NCBI GenBank assembly: GCA_026770575.1
Contig: MU657210.1
Location: forward strand, 212,375-276,374
Source: Pelagophyceae sp. CCMP2097
Taxonomy: Eukaryota; Sar; Pelagophyceae
Length of the DNA: 64,000 bases
Direction of reading: 5' to 3'
Shown: positions 40,036 through 51,188 of the stretch, one piece after another
How positions within the stretch are numbered: the stretch's first letter is position 1
How the letters are laid out: the number at the start of each line of letters is the position of its first letter
The notes under the pieces: generated by a model
Told to the model about the DNA's origin: nothing
The model's database searches: none
What the model saw: only the letters and a program-made list of their open reading frames with translations
Translations under genes and position numbers: made by a program

Positions 40036-42476
40036 ATGGCCCCGTTCCAGCGCGCGCCTCGGCGCCCGGCCTTTGCGGAGCGGCTCTCGCGGCCGCGGGA
40101 AAACGTTTTCTGCGACAAGTACGTGACTCGACTCGTGGTAAAAAGTGGCATCTTCCTCGGCGTGCTCCTCCTCGGCGGCGCCGTCAACTACACCGCCGGT
40201 GGCGGGCGCGCGGGCGCGCCCCTCCTCCGCGAGGCCGCGGTGGCGAATTTCGACGCGGGCCCGGCGGCACCATTTCTCTTCCCGCCCCCTCTGGCGTTTT
40301 CGAATGACGCGGCGGCCGCCGCGCGGCGGCGGCTGGGCGACGACGACGACGACTGCAAGGGGGATAAACCCGGCTGGGGCTTGATGGTGGTCTGGATCTT
40401 CGTCGTGCTTTATCTTTTCCTGGGCACTGCCATTATCTGTGATGAGCTCTTCGTCCCAGCCCTCGAGGTCGTCGCGGAGAAGTGGCAGCTCAGCGACGAC
40501 ATCGCGGGCGCGACCCTCATGGCCGCGGGCGGGTCGGCGCCGGAGCTGGCGACGTCGTTGATCGGCACCTTCCAAAGAGACGACGTTGGATTCGGCACGA
40601 TTATCGGGTCGGCGGTGTTTAACGTGCTCTTCGTCATCGCAATGTGCGCAATCTTCACGCCCGCGGCGCTGAGCCCTCTAAGGCTGACGTGGTGGCCGTT
40701 GGCGCGCGACTGCTCCTACTACGTGGTCACTCTGGCCGCGCTGTCGGTCTGGTTCAGCGTGACGACACCGAACGTGCGTCCGATTCGAATCTCCGAATCT
40801 CTCAATCTCCGCGACTTTCCCATATAGGTCATCGACCCGTGGGAGGCGGCGGTGCAGTTCGGGCTGTACTTTGGTTACGTGCTGGTCATGGCGTGGAACA
40901 CTGAGCTGGAGCACTTTGTCAAACGCCAACTCAACCTCGCCGATTCGGCGCCCGCCGACGGCGACGCGGCTGGCGGCCGCGCGTCCGGCGCGGACAAGCC
41001 GCCGGACGTCGAGCTGACGCGGCGCGACGCCGAGATGAGCCGGAACAAGTCTACTGACTCTCTGGCCAGCTGCGAGTCGCCGTCGGCGCCGAGGTCGCCG
41101 GCGACGCAGCGGCGCAGCGGTTCTCGCGTGCTGCTGGCGCGGCCCACGGGCTTCCGCGCGGGCATCATGCAGCTTTTGCTGGGCCAGGAGACTTTGGCGG
41201 GCACTCCCGGGTATGGGGCCGTGGCGGAGATCCACGGAGACGTCAACGCCACCTTCGACGGCCTCGACGCGAACAACGACGGTCTGCTGGACGCTTCCGA
41301 GCTGCGGGCGCTGCTCTTAACGCTCGGTGCGGACGCTCTGGCGTTGACGGACGCGGCGGTGGACGTTTTACGGCGCGAGATGGACACGGACGACGATGGT
41401 TTTGTAACCCGAGCCGAATTCACAGTCTGGTACATCCAGTCCGAGGAGCGTCTGAAGCACAACGCGCGCTGGCTCTTCGAACAATTCGACGCCAACCGAG
41501 ACGGCGAGATTTCCGAAGAGGAAGTCGACGCTCTGGTGCGCGCTCTGGCGGCGAGGCACGACCCCGCCGCGCGCTACCGCGAGCCGATCGGCAACCTCGC
41601 GGGCGCCGCCGACGACTTCCGCACGGAGGTGGCCGCCGCGGGCGGGACGTGCAACTTCCAACAGTTCCTCGCGTGGTGAGTCCTGGATCCTCGCGGGACG
41701 CGCGTCTCCCGGCAGGACGCTTGCTTCGAGGTACGAGAAGACGATTTTGTGGCAGTACGCCAAGGACGACGCTGCTGGGCTGGCCGAGGCGTGCGAGGGC
41801 ATGTACACTACTACGATGAGGAACGTCAAAGGTCTCCGCAACAAGCCCGTCCACGAGGCGGCGACTGTCATCCTCCTCCTGCCTTTGAACCTCTCGCTCG
41901 CGCTGACGGTGCCCGACTGCCGCGTGCCGGGCAACGAAGGGTGGTGCTACGCGACGTTTGCGCTGAGCATTGGCTGGATCGGCGGCTACGCGTACCTGCT
42001 GGTCTTGGGCGTGACCAAAATCGGCGAGCAGCTGGGCATCCCGCTCTTCATCATGGCCCTCACATTCCTCGCCGCGGGCACGAGCGTGCCCGATTTGCTC
42101 TCGTCCGTCGTCGTGGCCAAGCAGGGCAAGGGCGACATGGCCGTCTCGTCGTCCATCGGCTCAAACATCTTCGACGTCACCGTCGGTGCGTGGCACTCGG
42201 GTGGACGCGCCCCGGCGGACGCACCCTGTAGGCCTGCCGCTGCCGTGGCTCGTCTTCGCGGCGTGGACAAAGGGTTCGGTGAAAGTCAACGGCGACGGAG
42301 TCTACATCTCCATCCTCATCCTGCTCTTCATGGTCGTCTTCGTCATCGCGGCCATCATCGCCGCCGGCTGGCAGATGTCGCACCGCCTCGGCGGCTTCAT
42401 GTTCGCGCTGTACGGGGTCTTCCTGGCGCAGGAGATCTTGCGCGCCGTGCTCCGCGGCGACTTTGGCAAGTGCTGA
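40036..42476 (+). CDS. Na+/Ca2+ exchanger (NCKX-like) with EF-hands in the central loop
   Basis: Exports Ca2+ in exchange for Na+ (perhaps with K+). Exons: 40036-40773, 40828-41675, 41716- or 41731-42185, and 42232-42476. The two acceptors for exon 3 differ by 15 nt and keep the frame. The alpha-1 repeat is [19 protein letters not shown] with the catalytic acidic residue in APEL, followed by GSAVFNVLF. The alpha-2 repeat is [17 protein letters not shown] and [10 protein letters not shown]. The large cytosolic loop holds three EF-hands: [26 protein letters not shown] and [13 protein letters not shown], each with full 1-3-5-12 ligands. Calcium regulation is therefore direct. About 10-11 membrane helices. 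The location (plasma membrane or endomembrane) is unclear, as the basic N-terminus is not a clear signal. Confidence 0.92.
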
Positions 42477-42496
42477 GCGACTTTGGCAAGTGACGA
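42457..42496. repeat. 20-nt tandem duplication across the exchanger stop codon
   Basis: GCGACTTTGGCAAGTGCTGA (42457-42476, which includes the TGA) is followed directly by GCGACTTTGGCAAGTGACGA. The second copy is non-coding. Confidence 0.85.
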
Positions 42497-42824
42497 GCCG
42501 CCGCCGCAAGTGCCGAGCACCACCGCCCTCCACACAAAACACTGCGACGGCGGCCCATCCTCGACAGCGCCCTTTACCGCCGCACCAACAACGCCGCCGC
42601 AGCACAACGCGCCATAGCCGCACCCGCAAAGCCACCGCTGGCGACCGGCTTAACGTATGCGAAGTGCGCGCCCGCGCACCCCCCCCCCGCCTCTTGCGCG
42701 GCGCCGCCCCTTGCCGTTGGCGCCGGGCGGCCCCGCTGCCCAACTAACGGCGTCTTGTCTCTGTCTCTCTTTCGGGCCGAGAGAGAGTCGCCGACACGCC
42801 GCCCCGTTCGTTTTCGTCGCCATC
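42477..42824. other. intergenic spacer
   Basis: Between the exchanger and VDAC. Contains the duplicated 20-mer, a C-rich run near 42682 and a CTCT-rich leader before the VDAC ATG. No coding region supported. Confidence 0.5.
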
Positions 42825-43992
42825 ATGAAGGCCGTCCTCTTCTCCGACCTCCCCAAGGCGGCGGTGGACGTCCTCGACGAGGACTACACGACCAAGGTGC
42901 TGCTCAAGTCGAAGACGGGCAAGATCCCGGTGCCGCAGCTCGGCCCCGTCGTCTTCACCATCGAGGATGAGGTCAAGGGTGCCAAGGGCGTTGAGGGCAA
43001 GATCACCGCCAAGTTCGCCTTCAAGGGCGTCTCCTTCGACAAGGTCACGCTCAAGGGCGACAAGCGACCACCCGCGTGTTCCCTTTTTAGGAAAGCGGCG
43101 CGCTCTTCTATAATCAGGCCCCCCATCTGGCGATGTCAGGTACGCCGTCGAGATGTCCAAGGACTTTTCCGGCGTCAAGGTCAAGGTCAAGGGCGACCCG
43201 CTCGACGTGCAGTCGCTGGCGGTCTCGGCCGAGCACAAGTGCTCGGCGATCGCGCTCACCGCCGCCGCGGACAAGAAGAAGTTCGCCGCGTCCGCCGTGG
43301 CGCCCATCCTCAAGTACGGCCTCTTCGGCGGCGACGTCAGCTACGTCTCCTCGTCGGGCGCCTTTTCGTACGTCGGAAAATTCCCGACCCATGGCCCCTT
43401 TTCGCGCCGACAACCGGAAAGGCCCCCTCAATGGTTGAAGCGGGGCCGCATCGCAGGTACAACGTCGGCGCGTCCGCCCTGTTCAACGGCATCTTCGGTG
43501 CGTTTTTGTACCTCATTTTTTTGAACCTCGCCTCGAAGAGCATTTCGCCGCCGTGTTATTCAACGTTCTGAAACTCGAAAATAGGCTCCGTCGTCTACTC
43601 GTCCAAGGCCATCGCGTCGTTTGCCTTCTCGTACTCCCCGATCGCCAAGCTCACGCTCGCCACCATGTTCGCCTCTGACAAGCCCACGAACGCCACGGTG
43701 CGCGATGCACCGGCGACGGCCTGAGCATCCGCGTGATTCTGACGCGCGCGATACAGGTCGGCTTCAAATACGAGGTGGACCCGTCCCTCAACATCGCCTG
43801 CAAGTCCTCCAAGGACGTGCCCTCGGCGGTGGCCACGTATAAGCTGTCCAAGGACGCCACCGTGCGTCCCGTCTTGCTTGACCTTCCGGCCATCCACCGA
43901 CGGGAGCTTCGTAGCTCGCGTTCTCGGCCACGTCCAAGTACGCAGACATGTCGGCCAAGCCGACGTTTGGCTTCCAGCTCACGGTCGGATAA
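42825..43992 (+). CDS. VDAC/eukaryotic porin (Porin_3), 6 exons
   Basis: Forms the main metabolite channel of the mitochondrial outer membrane. Exons: 42825-43075, 43140-43367, 43457-43497, 43585-43697, 43757-43861 and 43915-43992; all GT-AG, 53-89 nt introns. The summed length gives 271 residues, the normal size of VDAC. The N-terminal helix (FSDLPKAAVDVLDEDYTTKV) is followed by alternating beta strands (LLKSKTGKI; GKITAKFAFKGVSFDKVTLKGD). Later strands are VEMSKDFSGVKVKVKG, SYNVGASALFNG, VGFKYEVDPSLNIACKSS and the last strand KPTFGFQLTVG. Seamless joining over five introns makes this one of the best-supported models here. Confidence 0.93.
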
Positions 43993-44233
43993 GCGACCGC
44001 AGAGCCGCGCCGACTTGCAAAAGGAAGCGCGCGCGCGCCCCGTGCGACGGCGGTGGCGCGCGGCCAGCGACCACCGCGGGCAAGGGACCGCCCCGCAGAC
44101 CGCGCCCCGCCGGCGGCGCCCTCACTGTCAACTGATAACGGGGTTTTAACTAAATCCGATTTCATTTGCCCTGTGACCTCGATAACAGTTCTTCCCCGCG
44201 TACCCGGGACCGTCGCCGTCGGACGACGTCGGC

Positions 44234-45150
44234 ATGATCGTCTCCGGGACGCACTTCCTAATCTCGAAGCGCCTCGTCCTCGTCGTTCTGCTCTTCTATG
44301 CGGGCGGTGCGTTTGGTCCTCGTCGTTGCACTCGCCGCGGCGGCGCACGACGGCCGCTAGGCGCCGCGGGCGTGTGGCTCTCGAACCGCGGCTACGCGCG
44401 GCGCGCGGCGGGCGCGCTCCTCGCCAAGACGCAGGCCGTGGAGGACGCGAATGCGGTGCTGAAATTCGACAAGGTCCGTCGCGCGAACCGTTCCGACGCA
44501 GCACGTGGAGCTTTGCACGCCCCGTCGCGACGCGGCACGTAGGATGAGTACGAGTCGCTCTTCAGCAAGCTTGCATGGCAGATGGACGAGTCGGGCGCCG
44601 CGGGCGCGCCGGCGCAACAGCACACGACGGAGGACATCGACTCGTTCCACCGGCTCGCGCAGGTCCGTCGTGTGGGCCGAGGCGACGCGGCGCGGACCGT
44701 ATAGGGACCCTCTATAGGGACCCTCTATAGGGACCCTCTATTCAAACCCTCTATTCAAACCCTCTGTACTGACCCCGCCTTTTGTAGACGCTTCAAGACG
44801 GCCTGATGTCGACGCAGACGAAGCTGGAAGAAAAGGAGTTTCAGCTCTGGGAGAAGGAGGGCCTACTGGAGTATCAAGAGGAGCGCCTCATGCACTCCGC
44901 GGAGCGCGAGGCGCAAATGGCCGCGTTCATCCGATCCATGGCCGCCCAGCTCCTTTCGCGGAACCAGGAACTCCCCGAGGGCCTCGAGGACGCGCCCTTC
45001 TTCGACGAGGACGGCGAAACGTTTGCGAGAAGAAAACCGGACGGCCTCCGCGGCCTGGCGCCCGAGGCGGAAAAGCCCGCCGAGGACGATTTTGTGCTGC
45101 GCGGCTACAACTCGTTTGAAAAGCTCGTGACGTCTTTTGGCACGCGATAA
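44234..45150 (+). CDS. membrane-anchored coiled-coil protein, 4 exons
   Basis: Model: exons 44234-44306, 44361-44473, 44543-44662 and 44788-45150. Introns are 54, 69 and 125 nt; the sum gives 222 residues. An N-terminal hydrophobic segment (LISKRLVLVVLLFYAGGA) precedes a basic turn and long charged helices (GALLAKTQAVEDANAVL; STQTKLEEKEFQLWEKEG; EYQEERLMHSAEREAQM). The tail is acidic then basic. It is probably a small organelle or ER membrane protein facing the cytosol. No recognised family. The last intron contains a 13-nt minisatellite. Confidence 0.6.
44700..44764. repeat. 13-nt minisatellite inside an intron
   Basis: Three copies of TATAGGGACCCTC followed by two of the variant TATTCAAACCCTC. 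It lies entirely inside the intron 44663-44787. Confidence 0.85.
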
Positions 45151-45580
45151 CTCTTCTCCAAACGTCTCCGATCGCCGCTTCCGGACATGCGATGGGCCCT
45201 TCCAGCGTACAACGACGCGTGCGATGCGCTCTGGGAGAAGGGATTCGAGGATGAGCGGACTGCTTCATCGCGCCTTCCCGGAGAGCGGCAGCAGGTGAGC
45301 TGAGGATGGAATCTCACAAAGCGAAATCCGTCAGCATCGCTGCCCTCGTCGCCCACAAGGCGTCCTGGTCACCGGCTGCCGACAAAGGTGGGGTTGAGAG
45401 GTCCAGCCAGGCCCGTCCCGGAAATGTTGTACAATGTACATGTTCTCCCTTCCCGAAATTCGGGTTTCCGCGTCAGTAAGTTGTCTCCTCTGAAATTCGG
45501 GTTTCCGAGTCGCCGGAAGTTGAGGACCGAGATTCGCAGACGCAGCGGCCTTGCATCGCGTGCATATACCTCGGCGAGCC
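45151..45580. other. intergenic with a short direct repeat
   Basis: GAAATTCGGGTTTCCG occurs twice about 35 nt apart (near 45457 and 45491) upstream of the next gene. No coding region is supported. Confidence 0.5.
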
Positions 45581-45817
45581 ATGGGGCAGGCCAACCAGAA
45601 GCTGAGCTCCGCCGAGGGCGCCCCGCACGCGCCGGACCGGCTGTCGGACCTATCGCCGGCGTCGTCGGCACTTGCGCCGGCGTCGGCGCTCGGTTCCGCG
45701 CAGGCGCCCGACGCCGCCGCGCACCGGAGAAGGGCGGTCTCGGAGCCCCTCGCGCAGCCGCGGTCGGTACGGTCCTTCTCGAACGAATTTTGGGAAGCGG
45801 CCGGCGACAAAGACAAC
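45581..45817 (+). CDS. first exon of a probably N-myristoylated protein
   Basis: ATG 45581 opens MGQANQKLSSAEGAPHAPDR, a good N-myristoylation context (Gly2, Ser-type residue further on), and continues 79 codons to a strong donor (GTACGT at 45818). The following exon(s) are not resolved. Candidate coding sequence lies near 46110-46258 (YRRRGAAYEENGLEALAS, LEILLRNS, TAG), but no GT-AG pair I tested closes the frame. Ser/Ala-rich with a phospho-site-like RRRAVSEPL. Family unknown. Confidence 0.5.
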
Positions 45818-46244
45818 GTACGTCTGTGCGCGCCCCGCCGAGGCGCGCGCCTCCTCGCCCCGTCGACGACGTCCGATCGCAGTCGCGCGGCGGCCCGGAG
45901 CCAGGCGTATAGGTACGTTACTTCTCATAGCACGCGAGCCCCGGCGACCGCCGCGCTACGTGCACGCGCGCCGGGCCACACCGGCGACCGCCCCGCCGCT
46001 GTGTGCCACGGGCCCTGCCCCTCATCTACCACGAATCTTCCACTCGTAAGGAATCGGCAGTCGGATGGCAACCTCGAAAGGCGTTCATCGAAAGGCGTTA
46101 GCTAGTATCCGGGGTTCAAAAGTATCGGCGACGGGGAGCGGCCTATGAGGAGAACGGCCTCGAGGCGCTGGCCTCGCACGTCATCCGTCTCCCTTGGAGC
46201 TCCATCCGCGGGCGATGTTTCAGCGGAATGCTTGAGATTCTTCT

Positions 46245-46256
46245 TAGGAATTCCTA
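46245..46256. repeat. dispersed palindrome TAGGAATTCCTA, copy 3
   Basis: Exact 12-nt copy about 90 nt before the GH3 start codon, at the end of the preceding gene. Confidence 0.85.
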
Positions 46257-46344
46257 GAACCCCCCCCGAAACTCAAACGACGGGATCCAGCTCTCGTTGT
46301 CGCTTCAGCTCTCCGTCGGCTCGGCTCACCAGCCGGGAGCTGCG

Positions 46345-49113
46345 ATGCCGTCGACGCTTCTGCTGGCGGTGTGTCTCGTAGGCGCCTCAAAGGCGGCTTG
46401 TGCTTCAAAGGCGCTTTGTGTCGACGTGCGGGAGGATGTCGTCGTCGGCACGGGCCAGCTCGCGAATGTCACCGTGACGAGCGCAGCGGAATGCTGCGAC
46501 GCCTGCGCCGCTTTTGACGGCTGCGTCGCCTATACGTTTTCCGACAAGCTCTGTTTGAAACAGTGTTTCCTCAAGGACAACGTCTACGGCGCTACGCCCG
46601 CGCCCGGCCACGCTTCCGGGTCGTACAAGGACCGTGTCCGCTCGACGCGAGCGTGCGTTTCGCCGCACGCGGATTACGCGTTCTGCGACGCGTCGAAGCC
46701 TGTGGACGACCGCGTCGCCGACCTTATCTCGCGTCTCACGATCGCGGAGAAGGCGTTGATGCTGACGGCGCGCGCGTCGCCGCAGGGCGGCGTGCCTAGA
46801 CTCGGCGTGCCCGAGTACGACTGGGGCGCCAAGTGAGTCCGCCTGAGACCCGCCTGAGGCCCTCTTCGAATGTCCGTCGACGGCCCTCTCCTTCTCGACT
46901 GTCCGCCGACGGACCTCTCCGCCTCCGACTGCCGTATGCCTTCGCAGTTGCATCCACGGCGCGCAGTCTCGCTGCGGCAGCCGGTGCCCGACGTCGTTCC
47001 CGAACCCCAACGCGCAGGCTGCGTCTTGGAACCGCACGTCGTGGCGCGCCATGGCCGCCGTCACGGGCAAGGAGCTGCGCGCTTTGTGGCTCGAGGGCCT
47101 CGGCGAGAAACGTTTGGGAAACCTGCCGCACCTCGGCCTCGACTGCTGGTCGCCTAACATTAACATCAACCGAGACCCGCGCTGGGGCCGCAACCTCGAG
47201 ACGCCCGGCGAGGTGCGGCCCTGCGTCCAGAGACGATGCGTGACCGTCGCACGCAGGATCCGTACCTCAACGGCGAGTACGGGCGCGTGCACACGCTTGG
47301 GTTGCAAAACGGGCAGGACGGGCGGTTCTTGCAGGCGGCGGTGACGCTCAAGCACTTTGCCGCTTATTCTTTGGAGGACGGCGGCGGCGCGTCCCGGCAC
47401 AGCTTCGACGCAGTGTGCCCAAAGGCCGACTTGGCAGCGACGTACTTCCCTGCCTTCAAAACAGCCGTCCGCGCTGGGGCTAAGGGCGTCATGTGCTCGT
47501 ACAACGCGGTGCGTCTCCACGCGATCATTCAAGAGGACCACACGCTTTGCTAGGTAAACGGCGTCCCGTCGTGCGCGTCCGCGTTCCTGCTGCGTGATGT
47601 GCTTCGGAAGGCGTGGGGCTTTGACGGCTACGTCACGTCGGACTCTGGCGCGATTCAGGACATTGCCGAGAACCCTTCAGGCCACCGCTACCGCAACGCC
47701 ACTCCCGCAGAAGGCGTGGCGTACGCCGTCCTGGCCGGCTGCGACGTCGACTCTGGGAGACAGTACACTTCGTATCTCGAGGAAGCGCTCGACGCGTCGC
47801 TTTTCACCGACGCCGACGTCGACGCTTTGCTCACAAGGGCGCTCAAAGTCCGCTTTGAGTTCGGCCTTTTCGATGCAATAGAGGACCAGCCGTACTGGCG
47901 CGCGACCGTCGAAGGGGACGTGGACACGCCCGAAGCGGCACAGCTCAATGCCGAGGCGGCGCAACAAGCGCTCGTGCTGCTCAAGAACTGTCAAGGCGCG
48001 CTGCCTCTCGAAAAAGTCGGCAAACTGGCCGTCGTCGGGCCGCACGCAAACGCGCGGCAGGGTTTGGTCGGCAACTACCTCGGGCAGCTCTGCCCAGAGT
48101 CCCAAGCCTCGTTCGACTGCGTCGAGTCGCCCGCAGAAGCCTTTGCCAAGCACACGTCTACAATCGTCGCGGAAGGCTGCGACGTTTCCTCGAACCGCAC
48201 CGACGGCATTGAATCGGCGGTGGCTTTGGCGGCCTCCGCCGACGCCGTCGTGCTCATTCTGGGCTTGGACACGCAGACCGTCGAGCGCGAGCAGCACGAC
48301 CGTGTCGACCTCGCGCTGCCCGGGGTGCAGCTCGACTTGGCCCGGGCCGTCGTCAAGGGTTTAAAGGAGCAACAAGCCGCCGACGGCGTGGCGAGGCCTT
48401 TGATCGTATTGCTTTTGAACGGCGGAGCTGTGGACCTGTCGTGGTTCAAGGCTGAGGCGGGAATCGATGCCATCGTCGAAGCGTTTTACGTGGGCAAGGT
48501 CGGCGCCCGCGCTTTGGCCGACTGCGTCTTTGGCGCGTTTAGCCCCTCCGGCAAGCTGCCGTACCACGTCCCCGACGATTCGTATTCCGCGGAGACGGAC
48601 TTTCGCGACATGGCCATGACCGCCGGGTCCGGGCGCACGTACCGCTTCTACACCAAGGCGCCCGTCTACGACTTTGGCTTTGGCATCTCGTATTCCACGT
48701 TCGAGCTGCGGCGAATCGGCAAAGGCGACTTGCGAATGAATACTGACGGCGCCGTCACCGTCGACTTGGTGCTCACGAACACGGGCGCCGTTTTCGCCGC
48801 CGAAACCGTGCAGGCGTACTTTGCGCCTCGGAACATCAAGCTTGGCAAGCCGGCGCCGCTCCCGATTCGGCAACTCTTCGACTTTGTCAAAGTCGAGCTC
48901 GCGCCGCAAGCGTCGAAAAAGCTCAGCTTCCGCGTCGAAGCGGTGGCGCTCGCCGTCGCAAACGCCGACGGCGACCTTGTGGTGGCGCCGGGGACGTACG
49001 ACCTCCGCTTTACAAACGGCCACGACTGCAATGTCGTGGTACCGCTGACGCTCTCGGGCGAAGAGACCGTATTCGAAAAGTTCCCAGAGGAGGCCGGCCC
49101 GGTCGCCACGTGA
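46345..49113 (+). CDS. secreted PAN/Apple plus glycoside hydrolase family 3 (beta-xylosidase-like)
   Basis: Exons 46345-46832, 46948-47212, 47257-47508 and 47554-49113. Introns are 115, 44 and 45 nt; 854 residues in total. A signal peptide (MPSTLLLAVCLVGASKAA) precedes an Apple/PAN-like Cys domain (SAAECCDACAAFDGCVAYTF). The GH3 N-domain follows: DLISRLTIAEKALMLTA, PNININRDPRWGRNLETPGE, LKHFAAYSLE and VMCSYNAVNGVPSC. The nucleophile aspartate lies in GYVTSDSGAI. The alpha/beta sandwich domain (LVLLKNCQGALPLEKVGKLA; VVILGLDTQTVEREQHDR) and C-terminal Fn3-like domain (RIGKGDLRMN...VQAYFAPRN) are complete. The order and the SDSGAI motif match plant/fungal beta-xylosidase types. It would trim beta-linked sugars outside the cell; exact substrate unproven. 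Confidence 0.93.
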
Positions 49114-49203
49114 CCGTCGAATCTGCTGAAGCTCACGCATTGCATGTAACATCATATATTGACTTTGGACCCTGCGGGGCCTGCGGGAGCGGCAGCTTCG
49201 TCG

Positions 49204-49991
49204 TCATTCCAGTGTCCTCAGGTGGTGCGCCGAGAGTTGTATGACCTCGTCCACCTTGGTGTCGGAGAGCCGCGCTTCGCAATCCTTGACGACCTAGGGC
49301 GGCTCCGTCGGACTCGCATGCTCCAAAGGGTCGTGAAGAGGGCTCTGTGGAGGCGGGGACGCGGCGAGGGACGAGATGGACGACGACGGCCCCCGTGGGC
49401 GCGAGGTTCAAAATCTGGAGGCGCTCCTCGAAGCTCAGGCCCAGGTCCTTTTGCTTGCGCTCCTCGGCGGTGGCGCCTGCGTCGGCGGCTCGCGCGAAAG
49501 GCCTCTGCGGCCCGTGCGGCCGGCGCGGTGCTTTGGGGGGCGCGCACCGTCGGCGCCGATGAGGAACTTGTGGCACTGGTCGACGCGGTCGACCTGCTGC
49601 GTCGCGGCGGGGCTCTTCTCGAGGTACCTGATCGCCTGCGACGGCCCCTCCGCCCGCGGGTCGCGCGATATGACAAAAGCGACAGAAGCCCTGACCTTTT
49701 CCATCACCTTGTCCGGGAGGTACAGGCGCCGCTCTTTGTCGCCCGCGTTCTGCGAGAATGCCGTCACAAAGGGCGGCGCCGGCAAAAGGGCTTTCTGACC
49801 TTGCGCGCCGTACTCCGTTCCTGGAGCATGGCGTACGCCTCGACGTTGGTCACATGGCCGTCGAACTCGCGCACGACGTGCGTCGACCCGCCCATGGGCA
49901 AGAAAGATGCCTCTCCCTGGTAGGAGGACCGGCGCGGTGTCGCCCGGACGTCGAAGTCGCCGAAAATGCCTTTAGGCGACACCTTGAGCAT
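49204..49991 (-). CDS. RNA polymerase III subunit RPC9 (CRCP)-like
   Basis: Exons (minus): 49991- or 49895-49800, 49749-49548, 49476-49373 and 49293-49204. Introns are 50, 71 and 79 nt; the sum is divisible by three (195 or 163 residues, depending on start). The order of features matches the RPC9/Rpb4-like HRDC fold: VTNVEAYAMLQER at the start, then QAIRYLEKSPAATQ, LSFEERLQILNLAP (the signature L..aE.LQ..N.aP) and VVKDCEARLSDTKVDEVIQ at the end. RPC9 pairs with RPC8 in the Pol III stalk and helps initiation on tRNA and 5S genes. The ATG at 49895 gives a length nearer the family norm. Confidence 0.75.
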
Positions 49992-50058
49992 CCCGACGGT
50001 CACGGTCGACAATTCTCGAGTCACCACTGCCCGGGACTTTGCGATCCTTTCTTTCGAC

Positions 50059-50929
50059 ATGGGCCGCGCCCTGGCGGTCGTGGCGCTGCTCGTTTGCCCC
50101 GCGGCGGCGTTTGAGTGGTTGAAGCCGGTCTACTGGCAGCGGCAGGCGGCTACGGCCAAGCTCGTCGGCTCCGCCGTCTCCAGAGGCAACCGCGTCCTCG
50201 AGGTCGACGCCGTCGAAGGCGCGTCGGGCCTTTGCGTGGCGGGGAGCTCGATGCGGCCCTTTGAAGCTCGTCGCGTCGAAACTCCGAGTGTACCGGCACC
50301 CGCGCAGGCGCCAAGAACCTCTACTACCTGCCCTTTGGCTGCAGCGTGACGCAGTGGCTCGGCACGGACGAGGCCCTTAAAGAGTTTGGGCCCGTCGGCG
50401 TCGCGGCGCAGAACCTGGGGCTCACGGTGGAAGTGGCAAAGTGCCGAAAGACAACAAGGCTCCCGCTCCTCGAGCCGTCGTACTTCGACCGCGCGCTCTG
50501 CATCGGCGCCCTCGAGCGCGCGCTGAACCGCGGCGGCGACGAAGCCGCCGCCGCCATGCTCGACCTCGCCCTGAAAGTGCGTCGCGATGCATTGTTGTCA
50601 GACTGTGCTCTGAGAAGCAGATTCTCAGAAAGCCGCTCCTCTAGGCCGTCAAGCCCAACGGGCGGCTCTGCTTCGTGGAGGAGGCCAAGGAGATGAACGA
50701 AAAGGCCCTCGCCGCGATCCTCGACGTGCGTCCATGCTTTTCTGTGCGGCCCGCGACGTAGTCACGCCTTTCTTAGGAGCACCCGCTCGTGGCAGACTGC
50801 GTGGCGACGGTTGAGAACGGGTACATCCTCGGCGTGGTGACGACGCAGCTCGACCCCAACACGAAGCGCGGCATTACTTCCAAGGCCGTCCCTCCGACGG
50901 CGGCCGACGAGCGCAAGAAGAAGAGATGA
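50059..50929 (+). CDS. SAM-dependent methyltransferase-like protein with plastid-type leader
   Basis: Exons 50059-50269, 50308-50576, 50645-50725 and 50777-50929. Introns are 38, 68 and 51 nt; the sum gives 237 residues. The leader MGRALAVVALLVCPAAAFEW has the signal-peptide-then-AF form of secondary plastid import. The body resembles the second half of a class I methyltransferase: LYYLPFGCSV, LGLTVEVAKCRKTTRLPLLE, FDRALCIGALERAL (like the FD.i...alehv strand), VKPNGRLCFVEEAKEMNE and GYILGVVTTQLDP. The glycine-rich SAM loop is not clearly visible, so activity is uncertain. The 38-nt first intron is among the shortest placed; its donor (GTCGCG) is weak. Confidence 0.62.
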
Positions 50930-51188
50930 TCGTAGCCTTAAGATGCAACCCTCCGGCGATGGACCGACGTCGCCACGTGCTTGGCGGCCCGGGATGCGGG
51001 GCCGGCGACCTCGCGGTCGGCGACGTTTTTTTATTCTTTCGCCCGCGGCCAGACACATACTCGGCCGGGCGGTCTGCGGCCCTATGAGGAGATGGAGAAC
51101 CTCGCCATGGTGGTCGGGTGCGCCTCGATCTGGTACCTGCGGCGTTTTCGCGTTCGGAACACAGTTCGAAGCGAGATATTCGTGGGTC

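Noticed and set aside
44700..44764. CRISPR-like array
   Set aside because: The units are adjacent without spacers, 13 nt long and inside a eukaryotic intron; no other regularly spaced repeats or Cas genes exist in the window.
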